Below the pieces are notes generated by a model. That model had not been told where the DNA came from and ran no database searches. It worked only from the letters and a program-made list of their open reading frames with translations. A program made the translations under genes and the position numbers. Below, piece after piece: positions 1-9,900 of a DNA stretch of 64,000 nucleotides; the stretch's first letter is position 1, and the number at the start of each line of letters is the position of its first letter. The stretch is taken from contig NZ_JAOVQN010000006.1 in assembly GCF_025673445.1 (NCBI RefSeq), positions 62,001 through 126,000 on the forward strand. Direction: 5' to 3'. The stretch is from Ruegeria_B marisflavi (GTDB lineage: Bacteria > Pseudomonadota > Alphaproteobacteria > Rhodobacterales > Rhodobacteraceae).

Positions 1-372
1 ATAGTCGATGATTTCCTCGAAATTCCGCAAGCTTTCGGCAAAGGTCGCGGCTTCGGGGCGGATATCGGCATCGTGCCAGCAGAAATAGGGCTGGCCCAGG
101 ATATCGAACATCTCGAACGCGGCATCGGCCTTGACCCTGGCGCGCGCCATGTCGTCCTGCGGCTGCCAGGGGCGGATCAGGGTCTGGCCGCCGAACGGGT
201 CGCCCCCCTCCCACGCGAAGGAATGCCAATAGGCCACCGCAAAGCGCAGGTGATCCTCCATCCGCTTGCCCATGACCATTTCGTCGGGGTCATAGTGGCG
301 AAAGGCCAGCGGATTGGCGCTGTCGGGTCCTTCGAAACGGACGGGGGCGATATCGACGAAGAACTCGGTCAT
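1..372 (-). CDS. xylA: Xylose isomerase, N-terminal part (cut by window edge)
   Basis: Only the first 124 codons lie in the window; the gene runs off the left edge. The enzyme isomerises D-xylose to D-xylulose in the cytoplasm. The translated start (MTEFFVDIAPVRFEGPDS) continues with NPLAFRHYDPDE, GKRMEDHLRFAVAYWHSF and GGDPFGGQTLIRPW, all strongly conserved in the N-terminal region of XylA. The ATG (complement of 370-372) overlaps the xylB stop by four bases (ATGA), so the two are translationally coupled in the order xylB-xylA. The frame is certain; metal-binding residues lie beyond the edge and cannot be checked. Confidence 0.95.
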   Translation of the reverse strand, partial: MTEFFVDIAPVRFEGPDSANPLAFRHYDPDEMVMGKRMEDHLRFAVAYWHSFAWEGGDPFGGQTLIRPWQPQDDMARARVKADAAFEMFDILGQPYFCWHDADIRPEAATFAESLRNFEEIIDY

Positions 373-1817
373 GGCAGGGCTTTCAGCTTGGGGTAAGAGG
401 CGGCGAAATCGGCATGGGCCTGAGCATAGGCGTCCAGCAGGTCGGCGCGCGGGTCGATGGTTTCGGCAATGGGTGGGCGGGTCATCACCTGTTCCGGGTC
501 GGCCCCGGTGACGCCGCAGATGGCCAGGCGCGCGGCGCCAAGGGCGGCGCCGAAATCGCCCTGTTCGGGCAGGTCGAGCGGCAGGCCCAGAACGGTGGCC
601 AAGAGTTCCACCCAGTAGCGCGAGCGGGTGCCGCCGCCGATCGCCAGAAGGCGCGGCAAATCGGCGCCGGTGGCGCGCAGGGCGTCGAGACTGTCGCGCA
701 GGGCGAAACTCACACCTTCGACCACGGCGCGGGTCAGGTCGGTGCGGGTCTGGGCGATGTCGAGATGTAGGAAAGCACCGCGCATGGCGGCGTCGTTATG
801 CGGCGTCCGCTCGCCCGAGAGATACGGCAGGAACCGCATAGGGCCGGGCGCGCCCAGCGCGCCCAGCTCGCCAGTCAGGGTCGCGGCCTCGACCCCGGTG
901 ATCCGGGCCAGCCAATTCAGGCTGTCGGTCGCGGCCAGGATCACGCCCATCTGGTACCAGCGCCCCGGCACCGCGTGACAGAAGGTGTGCACCGCGCTGG
1001 CCGGGTCCGGGTAAAACCCGTTTCGCGCCGCGAACAGCACGCCCGAAGTGCCCAGCGAGACGAATCCGTCGCCCTCGGCCAATGCGCCCACGCCGCAGGC
1101 GGCGGCGGCATTGTCGGCGCCCCCGGCCACGACCTGCACTCCGTCAGGCAAGCCCAGCTCTGCGGCAAGGTCGGGGCGTAGAGGCCCCACAATCCCGGTC
1201 CCCTCGCGCAGGTCCGGCATCTGATCGCGGCGCATCCCGCCGACCTTGAGCAGCCGGTCAGACCAGTCGCGCGCGCCCACATCCAGCCAGGCGGTACCGG
1301 CGGCATCGGACATCTCGGTGCCGATCTCACCAGTCAGCCACCAGGCCAGGTAATCCTTGGGCAGCAGAACCGTGGCCACGCGGGCAAAGCCCTCTGGCTC
1401 GTGCCGGGCAAGCCAGAGCAGTTTCGGCGCGGTGAAGCCCGGGAACACGATATTGCCCGAGAGGTCCCGGACATCCGCCATCGCGTCCAGTTCCGCCGCC
1501 TCGCCATGGCTGCGACCGTCGTTCCACAGGATCGCGGGGCGGAGCACCACCCCGGCCGGATCGAGCAGCACCGCCCCGTGCATCTGCCCCGACAGTCCCA
1601 CCCCCGCGACCTGCTCCATCGCAAGTGGATGGCGTTGCGCCAACGCGACCAGAGCGGCGCGCGCCGCCGACACCCAATTGGCTGGGTCCTGCTCGCTCCA
1701 CCCCGGGTACGGATGGTCGGCGAAAAGCCCGGATTCGGCGCTGGCCAGCACGCTGCCATCCGGCCGAACCAGCACTGCGCGCACCCCGGAAGTGCCCAGA
1801 TCGAGCCCTATGAACAT
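369..1817 (-). CDS. xylB: Xylulokinase
   Basis: A 482-residue FGGY-family sugar kinase, the usual length for XylB; it phosphorylates D-xylulose to D-xylulose 5-phosphate using ATP. It starts MFIGLDLGTSGVRAVL (first phosphate-binding motif). GLSGQMHGAVLLD near residue 75 is typical of xylulokinases rather than glycerol kinases. GGADNAAAACGVG and SLGTSGVLF follow, and the C-terminal ATP-site segment is GGGTRSRYWVELLA. It is followed by xylA with a four-base overlap and preceded by a palindromic operator candidate, so it is probably the first gene of a xylose-inducible operon. Confidence 0.96.
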   Translation of the reverse strand: MFIGLDLGTSGVRAVLVRPDGSVLASAESGLFADHPYPGWSEQDPANWVSAARAALVALAQRHPLAMEQVAGVGLSGQMHGAVLLDPAGVVLRPAILWNDGRSHGEAAELDAMADVRDLSGNIVFPGFTAPKLLWLARHEPEGFARVATVLLPKDYLAWWLTGEIGTEMSDAAGTAWLDVGARDWSDRLLKVGGMRRDQMPDLREGTGIVGPLRPDLAAELGLPDGVQVVAGGADNAAAACGVGALAEGDGFVSLGTSGVLFAARNGFYPDPASAVHTFCHAVPGRWYQMGVILAATDSLNWLARITGVEAATLTGELGALGAPGPMRFLPYLSGERTPHNDAAMRGAFLHLDIAQTRTDLTRAVVEGVSFALRDSLDALRATGADLPRLLAIGGGTRSRYWVELLATVLGLPLDLPEQGDFGAALGAARLAICGVTGADPEQVMTRPPIAETIDPRADLLDAYAQAHADFAASYPKLKALP

Positions 1818-1852
1818 TTCGCCTCCCCAGCTGTTGCCAGAGCTTTGCTTGA

Positions 1853-1875
1853 TTTAATTTAGGTGTCAAATTAAA
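1853..1875. promoter_or_regulatory. Inverted repeat upstream of xylB, probable repressor operator
   Basis: TTTAATTT (1853-1860), a 7-base spacer and AAATTAAA (1868-1875) form a perfect 8-base inverted repeat, 35 bases upstream of the xylB start. It stands out as AT-rich in a GC-rich genome. ROK-family XylR repressors of alphaproteobacteria are known to bind AT-rich palindromes in front of xylAB. No regulator gene is in the window, so the assignment rests on position and symmetry. Confidence 0.6.
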
Positions 1876-2031
1876 AAGAGAACTCATGCCCCGGATTGGC
1901 CACACAGAGGTCGCAAAACCGCACCGGCAAAGGGTATTGAACCGCGCGAGGCGATTTTCCCCTAGCAGCAAGCAGCGCCCGTGCTAGGAACGGGGCAATC
2001 CAACCGGACAACACCAAGGAGAGCAGACCCG

Positions 2032-3114
2032 GTGCGTATCACGTTTCTCAGCCCACGCTCGAATCTGGCGGGCGGCCTGCGCGTGATTGCGATCTATGCC
2101 CGCATGTTGCGCGCGCGCGGCCATGAAGTGACCGTTGTCATCCCAGCCCGGGCACAGCCCGGTCGCCGACAGAAATTGCGTGCGCTGCTGCACGGGCGCC
2201 ATCCCAACCCGCCAGAGCCGCCTGGCCATTTGGACGATCTGGACCTGCCGGTGATCGAAACCGCGCGGGCCGATTTCCATGTCGAACCGGAAGAGATCCC
2301 GGATGCGGATGCCATCGTGGCCACCTGGTGGGAGACTGCCTTTGCCGCCGCAGCGATGCCGCCCGAAAAAGGGCGCAAGTTCTATCTGATCCAGCATCAC
2401 GAGGTGCATGATTTCCTGCCCTGGCAGGTCTCGCGCGCCACCTACTACCTGCCACTGACCCCTATTGTAATCTCGAACTGGCTGGACGGCATCCTGCGCC
2501 GGATTTACGGTCGCGACGACGCTCGGTTGGTGCCCAATGGCATCGACCTGACCCAGTTCCATGCGCCCGTACGGGGAAAGGCCGCCCGCCCTACGGTTGG
2601 TTTCCTTTACAGCCCCTATCCGATCAAGGGGTCGGATACCGCACTGACCGCCCTCGCCCTGTTGCGGCAACGGTTTCCCAACCTGCATGTGGTGACCTTT
2701 GGCGCCGAGCCGGTATCACCGGATATGCCTCTGCCTCCTGACGCCGAGTTTCACCTGCGACCAGCACAGGAGCGGATCCGCGACATCTATGCCGCCTGCG
2801 ACGTCTTTCTCTGCGCCAGCACCGCCGAGGGGTTCTTTCTGCCGCTGCTCGAGGCAATGGCCTGCCGCACGCCACTGGTTTCGACCCGCGTGGGCGCCGC
2901 CGAAGATCTGATAGAGCCAGGCGTGACCGGTTATCTGGCCGATGTGGGCGATGCGGGCGCCTTGGCCAAAGGGGTCGCGCGCATCCTGTCGTTGTCTGAT
3001 ACCGAATGGCGTGAAATGTCCGACCGCAATTACCAGATCGCGCAGGGGCAAGGCTGGGACCGCGCCTGCGACCTGCTTGAGGCGGTTCTGACCGGGCCTG
3101 AGCGCGCGCTATGA
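2032..3114 (+). CDS. Glycosyltransferase family 4 (GT-B fold)
   Basis: About 360 residues. I take the GTG at 2032 as the start because AAGGAG lies at 2016-2021 and the protein then opens with VRITFLSPRSNLAGGLRVI, the usual first beta strand and Gly-rich loop of GT-B enzymes; an ATG at 1981 would add a 17-residue tail with no conserved look. The C-terminal donor-binding half shows STAEGFFLPLLEAMAC, the E-x7-E motif of family 4 retaining transferases, followed by PLVSTRVGAAEDLI. No signal peptide or membrane segment is seen, so it is probably a cytoplasmic enzyme adding a sugar to a lipid-linked glycan. It overlaps the next gene by four bases. Donor and acceptor sugars cannot be read from the sequence. 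Confidence 0.9.
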   Translation: MRITFLSPRSNLAGGLRVIAIYARMLRARGHEVTVVIPARAQPGRRQKLRALLHGRHPNPPEPPGHLDDLDLPVIETARADFHVEPEEIPDADAIVATWWETAFAAAAMPPEKGRKFYLIQHHEVHDFLPWQVSRATYYLPLTPIVISNWLDGILRRIYGRDDARLVPNGIDLTQFHAPVRGKAARPTVGFLYSPYPIKGSDTALTALALLRQRFPNLHVVTFGAEPVSPDMPLPPDAEFHLRPAQERIRDIYAACDVFLCASTAEGFFLPLLEAMACRTPLVSTRVGAAEDLIEPGVTGYLADVGDAGALAKGVARILSLSDTEWREMSDRNYQIAQGQGWDRACDLLEAVLTGPERAL

Positions 3115-4076
3115 CCGTCGATCTGATTCTCATCGGTCGCAACGAAGGCGACCGGCTGATCCGCGCCCTGCAGGCCGCGCGCGGACAGGCGCAACGGCTG
3201 ATTTACGTGGATTCAGGTTCGACCGACGGCAGCGTCGCCGCCGCCCGTACCGCAGGCGCGGTGGTGGTGGAACTGGACATGTCGGTGCCGTTCAGCGCCG
3301 CGCGTGCCCGCAATGCGGGGTTCGAGGCGGCGCAGGCCGAGCACCCTGCGCCCTTTGTTCAATTCATCGACGGCGATTGCGCGCTGGTGCCTGGCTGGCT
3401 GGAAGCCGCTGAGGCGCGGCTGCGGCAGGACGAGACCCTTGGCCTTGTCACCGGATGGCGGTCGGAAATCGCGCCAGAGGCCAGCATTTACAACCGCATC
3501 TGCGACCATGAATGGCGCCGTCCCGCCGGACCTATCGCAGTCTGCGGCGGCGACATGATGGTGCGGGTCGAGGCGTATCAGCAGGTAGGTGGGTTCAACC
3601 CCACTCTGATCGCCGGTGAGGATGAAGATTTCGGCCTTCGTCTGGCACAAGCCGGTTGGAAACTGGAAAGACTGCCGCTGGAGATGACCCGGCACGACGC
3701 CGCGATCATCCGGTTTGGCCAATGGTGGCGTCGGGCGGTGCGGGCGGGCCACGCTTTTGCCCAGATGGGCACGCTGCATCCCAGCCATTTACGGATCGAG
3801 CGGCTCCGGGTGCTGGCCTATGGGCTGATCCTGCCGGTGATCGCTCTGATCGGTGCGGCGCATGGCCCGGCTATGCCGTTGCTTGTCGTGGCACTTTATG
3901 GCCTGTCATGGTGGCGCAGCGCGCGTGGTTTGCAGCGCGATGGACTGGCACGTAACGAGGCGCGCGCGCAGGCGGTGTTTCTGACCCTGTCCAAGTTTCC
4001 CAACCTGCAGGGGATGGGCAAATACTGGCTGATGCGGCTTGCCCGGCGCAACCCCAAGATCATCGAGTATCAGTGA
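3111..4076 (+). CDS. Glycosyltransferase family 2, membrane-associated
   Basis: A 321-residue GT-A enzyme. The nucleotide-sugar site begins LILIGRNEGDRLIRAL, then VDSGSTDGS, and the metal-binding DxD is in FIDGDCALVPGW (about residues 86-97). GEDEDFGLRL matches the usual ED acceptor/base motif. Two hydrophobic stretches near residues 235-270 (LAYGLILPVIALIGAA, LLVVALYGLSWW) suggest membrane anchoring. The start overlaps the stop of the preceding glycosyltransferase (ATGA), so the two form a pair in one transcript. It is likely an elongating enzyme for the glycan made by this region; the sugar is unknown. Confidence 0.9.
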   Translation: MTVDLILIGRNEGDRLIRALQAARGQAQRLIYVDSGSTDGSVAAARTAGAVVVELDMSVPFSAARARNAGFEAAQAEHPAPFVQFIDGDCALVPGWLEAAEARLRQDETLGLVTGWRSEIAPEASIYNRICDHEWRRPAGPIAVCGGDMMVRVEAYQQVGGFNPTLIAGEDEDFGLRLAQAGWKLERLPLEMTRHDAAIIRFGQWWRRAVRAGHAFAQMGTLHPSHLRIERLRVLAYGLILPVIALIGAAHGPAMPLLVVALYGLSWWRSARGLQRDGLARNEARAQAVFLTLSKFPNLQGMGKYWLMRLARRNPKIIEYQ

Positions 4077-4270
4077 GGCAATCGACGCTCGCGGTCCTCG
4101 ACCAAAAGGCTGGTACATCTGGACACGGCCTGGACGTCTTTGTTCGCCGCGATGGAGAAGCGTAACCGTGAAGCCCCTCCGACGCGGAAATCGAACACCA
4201 GTTGCTGACGCTGCTCCGACACAGGGGAATTCACCCAGAACCCGCTAGCGCAGGGAGGCTTGGTTTCTGA
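4077..4270. other. Gap between convergent genes, nothing clear
   Basis: About 190 bases between two convergent genes. I see no coding potential with conserved features, and no strong hairpin followed by a T tract. Confidence 0.5.
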
Positions 4271-5029
4271 TCAAAGACCGGTTCGGCGCAACCGGCGCGC
4301 GGCGGCGATCTGTCCGGGCAGGATCATCGCGCCTCGGGCATAGCGCGGCACCATGCGCACCGGATCACTCAGCATACGCCATAGCCATTCCAGCCACATT
4401 TGCCGCATCCATCGCGGCGCGCGTACCTGGTGATCTCCCAGGAAATCGAGCCCTGCGCCAACCGAGGCAAAGCCGACGCCCGGTGCCAGATCGCGTCCGC
4501 GCAGGGCGAGCACCTCTTGCCGGGGCGCGCCCAGCGCCAGAAAGCACAGACCAACCCCGCGCGCGGCCAGTTCCGACAGGATCTGGGCCGCCGCCTCTCC
4601 CCCGGGGTCGAACCCATAATCCGGCGCATGAGTCCAGACCACGTTGAGTCCCGGCACATGATCTATGAGTACACTGCGGGCATCGGCAAGCGCCTGTTGG
4701 GAACTGCCTACCAGCGCCACTGGCACATTCTCTTCGGCCGCTAGTCCCGCCAGCGGGAAAACCAGATCGGAACCGGGCAGCAACTCGACAGGGCTTCCGG
4801 CGATGCGCGACAATATGAAGACAGATCTTCCGTCTGCCACCACCATATCTTGTGCCGAATAGGTGCGCGCAAAGGCCTCATCGCTTGTCAGCTTGGCCAG
4901 ATGATCAAGGTTTATCGTGGCAAGCGCAAAACCCTCACGACTCTGGAACCGCCGCCGAACTTCAGCCATCAGCTTTGCGCGCGTCGGCATATTGATCCGT
5001 ACCCGGCTCTGCCCAAAGTCGAATTTCAC
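4271..5029 (-). CDS. WecG/TagA/CpsF family glycosyltransferase
   Basis: 252 residues, the usual size for this GT26 family, which transfers N-acetylmannosaminuronic acid, ManNAc or glucose-type residues to a lipid-linked sugar. Family hallmarks in order: ATINLDHLAKL (about 38-48), VVADGRSVFIL with the conserved DG, GLCFLALGAPRQEVLA, and the C-terminal VGAGLDFLGDHQVRAP followed by WLEWLWRMLSDPVRM and RYARGA. The basic, amphipathic C-terminus is typical and helps membrane association. It is transcribed away from the polymerase-like gene at 5214, with a shared 184-base upstream region. It fits the polysaccharide cluster; its exact sugar is not predictable. Confidence 0.92.
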   Translation of the reverse strand: MKFDFGQSRVRINMPTRAKLMAEVRRRFQSREGFALATINLDHLAKLTSDEAFARTYSAQDMVVADGRSVFILSRIAGSPVELLPGSDLVFPLAGLAAEENVPVALVGSSQQALADARSVLIDHVPGLNVVWTHAPDYGFDPGGEAAAQILSELAARGVGLCFLALGAPRQEVLALRGRDLAPGVGFASVGAGLDFLGDHQVRAPRWMRQMWLEWLWRMLSDPVRMVPRYARGAMILPGQIAAARRLRRTGL

Positions 5030-5213
5030 CTATTGTCACTCCCTTGTTTCGGAATGCTTAGCGGATGGTTTTTGACGATGCAAAGCCTTGCTGCGAAACC
5101 GTGCGTTTCCTGCCACCGGATCGCCCAAATCCGACGCTATTGCAGGACAGGCCGCCGCCGGTCTGATAGGGTCGACCGGCATTTTGCCACCGGAAACAGC
5201 CTGACGGAGCCCG

Positions 5214-6677
5214 ATGCCCAACCCAGTCGCCTATATGATGCTGATGCTGTGGCCATTCGTCTGTGTGGCCCTGTTCGCACGGTTGTCACCACGGCATGCG
5301 ATCATATGGGGTATCCTTGGCGCATATTTGATTCTTCCGCCGGTGGCTGAGTTCGACCTGCCGCTGATTCCGTCGATGAACAAAGATTCGATCGCGTCTG
5401 TGGCCACATTCCTTGGCTGTATCCTGATCGCGCGGCAACCGGTAACGATGTGGTCTCGGGTCTGGCCGGTGCGCCTGTTGCTGCTGGGCTTCGTGCTCTG
5501 TGCGGTGCCAACTGTGCTGACCAACCGCGAACCGCTGGTTTTCGAAGTTCTGACAGGTAGCGAACCGATCCGGTTCATCACCAATCACGTTCCCGGGCTG
5601 GGACTGCGCGACATGCTGTCGATCATGATCGGGCAGGTGATCGTGCTATTGCCCTTCTTCCTGGGCCGGGCGCATCTGTCGGACGAGGCGGGCCTGCGCG
5701 CGATCATCTATGCTCTGGCGGCCGCCGGTCTGATCTATTCGCTGCCGTCGCTCTTCGAGATCAACTTTGCCCCGGTGATCAACATCTTTATCTACGGGTT
5801 CTTCCAGCACGACTTCAACCAGATGATCCGCAACGGCGGGTTCCGCCCCATCGTGTTCCTGCCGCACGGACTGTGGCTGGCGTTTTTTATGGCAACCGCG
5901 CTGATCTCGACGGCGGCGCTGACGCGGGCCTCGCAGGACGCTCAGCGCCTGAAATGGGGGTTGGCCACCGTCTATCTGGCAGTCGTCCTGAACGCCTGCA
6001 AAAGCCTTGCCTCTCTGCTGTATGGCATGGCGCTGGTGCCGGTCGTGCTGTTCCTGCGGCGCAATACGATCATCCGCCTGGCCCTGATTATCGCCTTGCT
6101 GGCAATCGCCTACCCGGCGCTGCGTAATCTCGGCGTCGTTCCCCTGGATTTGATACTGGAAAGGGCTGAAAGCGTCAGCGCCGAACGCGCGCAATCGCTG
6201 GGGTTCCGTTTCAACAACGAGGAACATCTGCTGGAGCGCGCCCATCTGAAACCCTGGTTCGGCTGGGGTGGATGGGGCAGGAACCTGGTTCTGGATCCGG
6301 AAACCGGCATGATCATTACCGTTCCGGATGGCGCCTGGATTATCGTGTTCGGTACTTTTGGCTGGCTGGGATATATTGCGCAGATGGGCCTGTTGGCCAC
6401 GCCCATCATCATGGCGGCACTTTACGCGCGCAAAGCGTCGCCCGAAGGACTCTCGGGTTTCGTGCCGCCGATTGCGTTGATTCTGGCCACCACGATGACC
6501 GACATGCTTCTGAACGCCACCCTGACGCCGTTTACCTGGCTTTGCGCAGGCGCGGTAATGGGCTTTTTCGAGCGCCAGAAGTACCCGGATTGGAACCGAG
6601 GCCGTCGCAGCCTGTTTGGCGCTGGCCCCGCGATTGGTGGCAAGACGCAAACCGAACCCCGAAGAACCATTCTCTAA
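5214..6677 (+). CDS. O-antigen polymerase/ligase-like multi-pass membrane protein
   Basis: 487 residues with many hydrophobic helices from the start (AYMMLMLWPFVCVALF, HAIIWGILGAYLILPP) to the end, and a large soluble loop around residues 310-370 (ESVSAERAQSLGFRFNNEEHLL, then FGWGGWGRNL). A long loop between late helices is the general layout of Wzy polymerases and WaaL ligases. The family diverges strongly in sequence, so I cannot tell polymerase from ligase. The neighbours (transferases, flippase, Wzz-like protein) favour a Wzy-type polymerase. The start follows GACGGAGCC at about 5205. Confidence 0.75.
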   Translation: MPNPVAYMMLMLWPFVCVALFARLSPRHAIIWGILGAYLILPPVAEFDLPLIPSMNKDSIASVATFLGCILIARQPVTMWSRVWPVRLLLLGFVLCAVPTVLTNREPLVFEVLTGSEPIRFITNHVPGLGLRDMLSIMIGQVIVLLPFFLGRAHLSDEAGLRAIIYALAAAGLIYSLPSLFEINFAPVINIFIYGFFQHDFNQMIRNGGFRPIVFLPHGLWLAFFMATALISTAALTRASQDAQRLKWGLATVYLAVVLNACKSLASLLYGMALVPVVLFLRRNTIIRLALIIALLAIAYPALRNLGVVPLDLILERAESVSAERAQSLGFRFNNEEHLLERAHLKPWFGWGGWGRNLVLDPETGMIITVPDGAWIIVFGTFGWLGYIAQMGLLATPIIMAALYARKASPEGLSGFVPPIALILATTMTDMLLNATLTPFTWLCAGAVMGFFERQKYPDWNRGRRSLFGAGPAIGGKTQTEPRRTIL

Positions 6678-6940
6678 GATTTTCGGCCTTTGCCCCGAAC
6701 CAGCCGCAAAAGGCCCGCAACTGTCCCTAATCCGGTCACAATCTTTTTGAAGAACGATGTTTGTCACCAAGTAGGAATAGAACACATTCCAAACGCTAGA
6801 GGTTTTGTGACACTACTACAGGGGTTTAGAAAAAATCAGGGGAAACTGATCAAATTGGAACCTTTTCAGGATCGCGCGCGCCCGACTAGGGTGCGTGAGG
6901 GTTGGCGGGCTGAAGACGAAGTGGATCGTTTGGGCAGACC
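6678..6940. promoter_or_regulatory. Likely promoter region of the PKS operon
   Basis: This 263-base stretch is clearly more AT-rich than its surroundings (notably 6735-6860), as expected for a promoter region. It contains a small inverted repeat, GGAAT-N7-ATTCC (6774-6790), and two facing copies of TTGTCAC/TTGTGAC near 6760 and 6805. No credible gene is present. No promoter boxes could be assigned with confidence. Confidence 0.45.
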
Positions 6941-9900
6941 ATGACAACGCGTGCTTCAATGAGTGAACTGGGCGATATTGCAGTCGTCGGTATGTCGGTG
7001 CATGTTCCCGGCGCCGCGTCGGTGGCCGAGTTTTGGGACAATCTCAGGGCAGGGATCGAATCGATCCGGCCGCTGGATGACGCGGCGCTGCTGGCCGCGG
7101 GCGAGCGCCCAGACCTGATGGCGGACCCCAATTATGTCCGCGCGGCGGCGCCGCTGGACGGGTTCGACCGGTTCGATGCCGATTTTTTTGGCTTTTCCCC
7201 CAAGGAAGCCGCGATTCTGGACCCACAACACCGTCAGTTCCTGGAAACCGCCTGGGAGGCGATGGAAAACGCCGGTCACCCACCGGAATCGGTATCCGGG
7301 CCGATCGGGGTCTATGCCGGTTGCGGCATGGGCAGCTATTTCTATTTCAACATCTGCTCGAACCCCGGTCTGGTCGACGATGTGGGCATGTTCCTGTTGC
7401 GCCACACCGGCAACGACAAGGATTTCCTGTCCACCCGCGTCAGCCATGTGTTCGACCTGCACGGGCCAAGCATCAATATCCAGACCGCCTGTTCCACCTC
7501 GCTGGTCGCGATCCACTATGCCTGCAAGGCGCTGCGCGAGGGCGAATGCGACATGGCGCTGGCGGGCGGGTCCACCATCGAATTGCCGCAGGGGCGCGGG
7601 TACCTTTACAAGGAAAACGAGATCCTCAGCCCAGATGGTCATTGCCATGCATTCGACCACAGGGCGCAGGGCACAGTGTTCGGCTCGGGCGCGGGCGTGG
7701 TGGCGCTGCGCCGGCTCGAGGACGCGCTGGCCGATGGCGACCATATCTGGGCGGTGATCAAGGGCAGCGCCATCAACAATGACGGCGCCGACAAGGCCGG
7801 TTATCTGGCGCCCTCGGTCGGTGGTCAGGCGCAGGCGATCAGCGCCGCGCTGAAGGCGGCGGATGTGCCCGCCGAGACCATTGACTACATCGAATGCCAC
7901 GGCACCGGCACCTATCTGGGCGACCCGATCGAGGTGTCGGCCCTGACCCAGGCCTATCGGGAACAGACCGCCGAGAGCGGCTTTTGCAAGATCGGCTCGG
8001 TCAAGACCAATATCGGCCATCTCGACACCGCCGCCGGGGTCGCGGGCTTTGCCAAGACCGCGCTGGCGCTGCATCACAAGCAGATTCCGCCTTCGCTGGG
8101 GTACGAGGCGCCGAACCCGGCGATTGATTTCGAGACCAGCCCGTTCCGGGTGAACGACCGGCTGAGCGACTGGACCCCGCACAGGGGGCCGCGCCGGGGC
8201 GCGGTGAACAGTCTGGGCGTGGGCGGCACCAACGCGCATGTCATCCTGGAGGAGGCGCCCGAGCGCGCCGCCTCGGAAGAGAGCGATTTCCCGTTCCAGA
8301 TCCTGTGCCTGTCGGCCCGGTCGCGCGCCGCGCTCGATGGCAATGCCAAGGCGCTGGCCGGTTGGCTGCGCGCCAACCCGGACGTCAATCTGGCCGATGT
8401 GGCCTATACGCTGAAAGAAGGCCGCCGCGGGTTCGAGAAACGCCGCGTTCTGGTGGCCGAAACCGCGCTTGAGGCCGCCGACCTGCTGGAGCAGGGCGAT
8501 CCGCGCCGGGTGTTCAGCCATGACGCGCTGGGGGCCGGGGCCGACGTGGTGTTCATGTTCCCCGGTGGCGGGGCGCAATATGCGGGCATGGCGCGCGACC
8601 TCTACGAGGTCGAGCCGGTCTTTGCCGAATGGATGGACCGCGGGCTGGAACATCTGCAAAAGAGCCTCGACTACGATATCCGCGCCATCTGGCTGCCCGA
8701 GGGCGATACCGCCGAGGCCAATGCCCGGCTGCAACAGCCCTCGGTGCAGCTACCGCTGATCATGATCGTGGAATACGCGCTGGCGCAGCTCTGGCTCAGC
8801 TGGGGCGTGCGGCCCGCAGCCCTGGTCGGCCATTCCATGGGCGAGAACACCGCCGCCTGTCTGGCCGGTGTAATGCGGTTCGAGGATTGCATCGACCTGG
8901 TGCTGCTGCGCGGACGGCTGTTTGACACTGTGGCGCCGGGCGGCATGCTGTCGATCTCGCTGCCGCTGGACGAAGTACAGGCGCTGATCGGCGAGGATCT
9001 GGACATTGCCAGCGTCAACGCCCCCCGCCTGACCGCCGTCAGTGGCCCGCAAGCGACGCTGGACCGGCTGGTCGAGGTTTTGAAGGCCCGCGAGGTCGAA
9101 CATCAGCGCATTCAGATCGACATTGCCGCCCATTCGCGGATGCTGGAGCCGATCCTGAAGGAATACGGCGATTTCCTGCGCGGTCTCACCCTGAGCGCGC
9201 CGCAAATCCCGATCCAGTCGAACCGCACCGGCGCGGTGCTGACCGAGGCAGAGGCCACCAGCCCCGACTATTGGGTCGCGCAGTTGCGCAACACGGTGCA
9301 TTTCGCCGATTGCATCGACGCGCTGTCCGAGGGTCGCGACCGGGTGTTCCTGGAAGTCGGTCCCGGCAAGGCGCTGAGCTCGCTGGCGCAGATGTCGCCC
9401 GGCGTGTCGCCCGGCCAGGTGCTCAGTACCCTGCGTCACCCCGATCAGGACATTGCCGATGACGCCTATTTCATGGGGGTGATCGGGCGGCTCTGGGCCT
9501 GCGGGGTCGAGGCCGACTGGCCGCAGATCTGGGGCGAGGCCAAGCGCCATCGTCTACCGCTGCCGACCTATGCGTTCCAGCGCAGCCGCTATTTCATCGA
9601 ACCGGGCACCCAGCGGGCGGAAGAACCGCGCGCGGTTCTGACCCGCAGCGACGATCTGGCCGAATGGGGCTGGCGCCCTGTCTGGCGGCCGCGTCTGGCC
9701 GAATGCGATATCGACGTCGAGACCGAGCTGGACCGGACAGAACCGCTCAACTGGCTGATCTTTCTGGATGCCGGGGGGCTTGCGGCTAAGGCGGCCGACC
9801 GGCTGGAGGAGGCCGGGCATTGGGTGGCGCGTGTCAGTTCCAGCGACAGCTATGTCAAACACGCTGACACAAGGTTCGAACTGGCCCCGGAACAGGGGCG

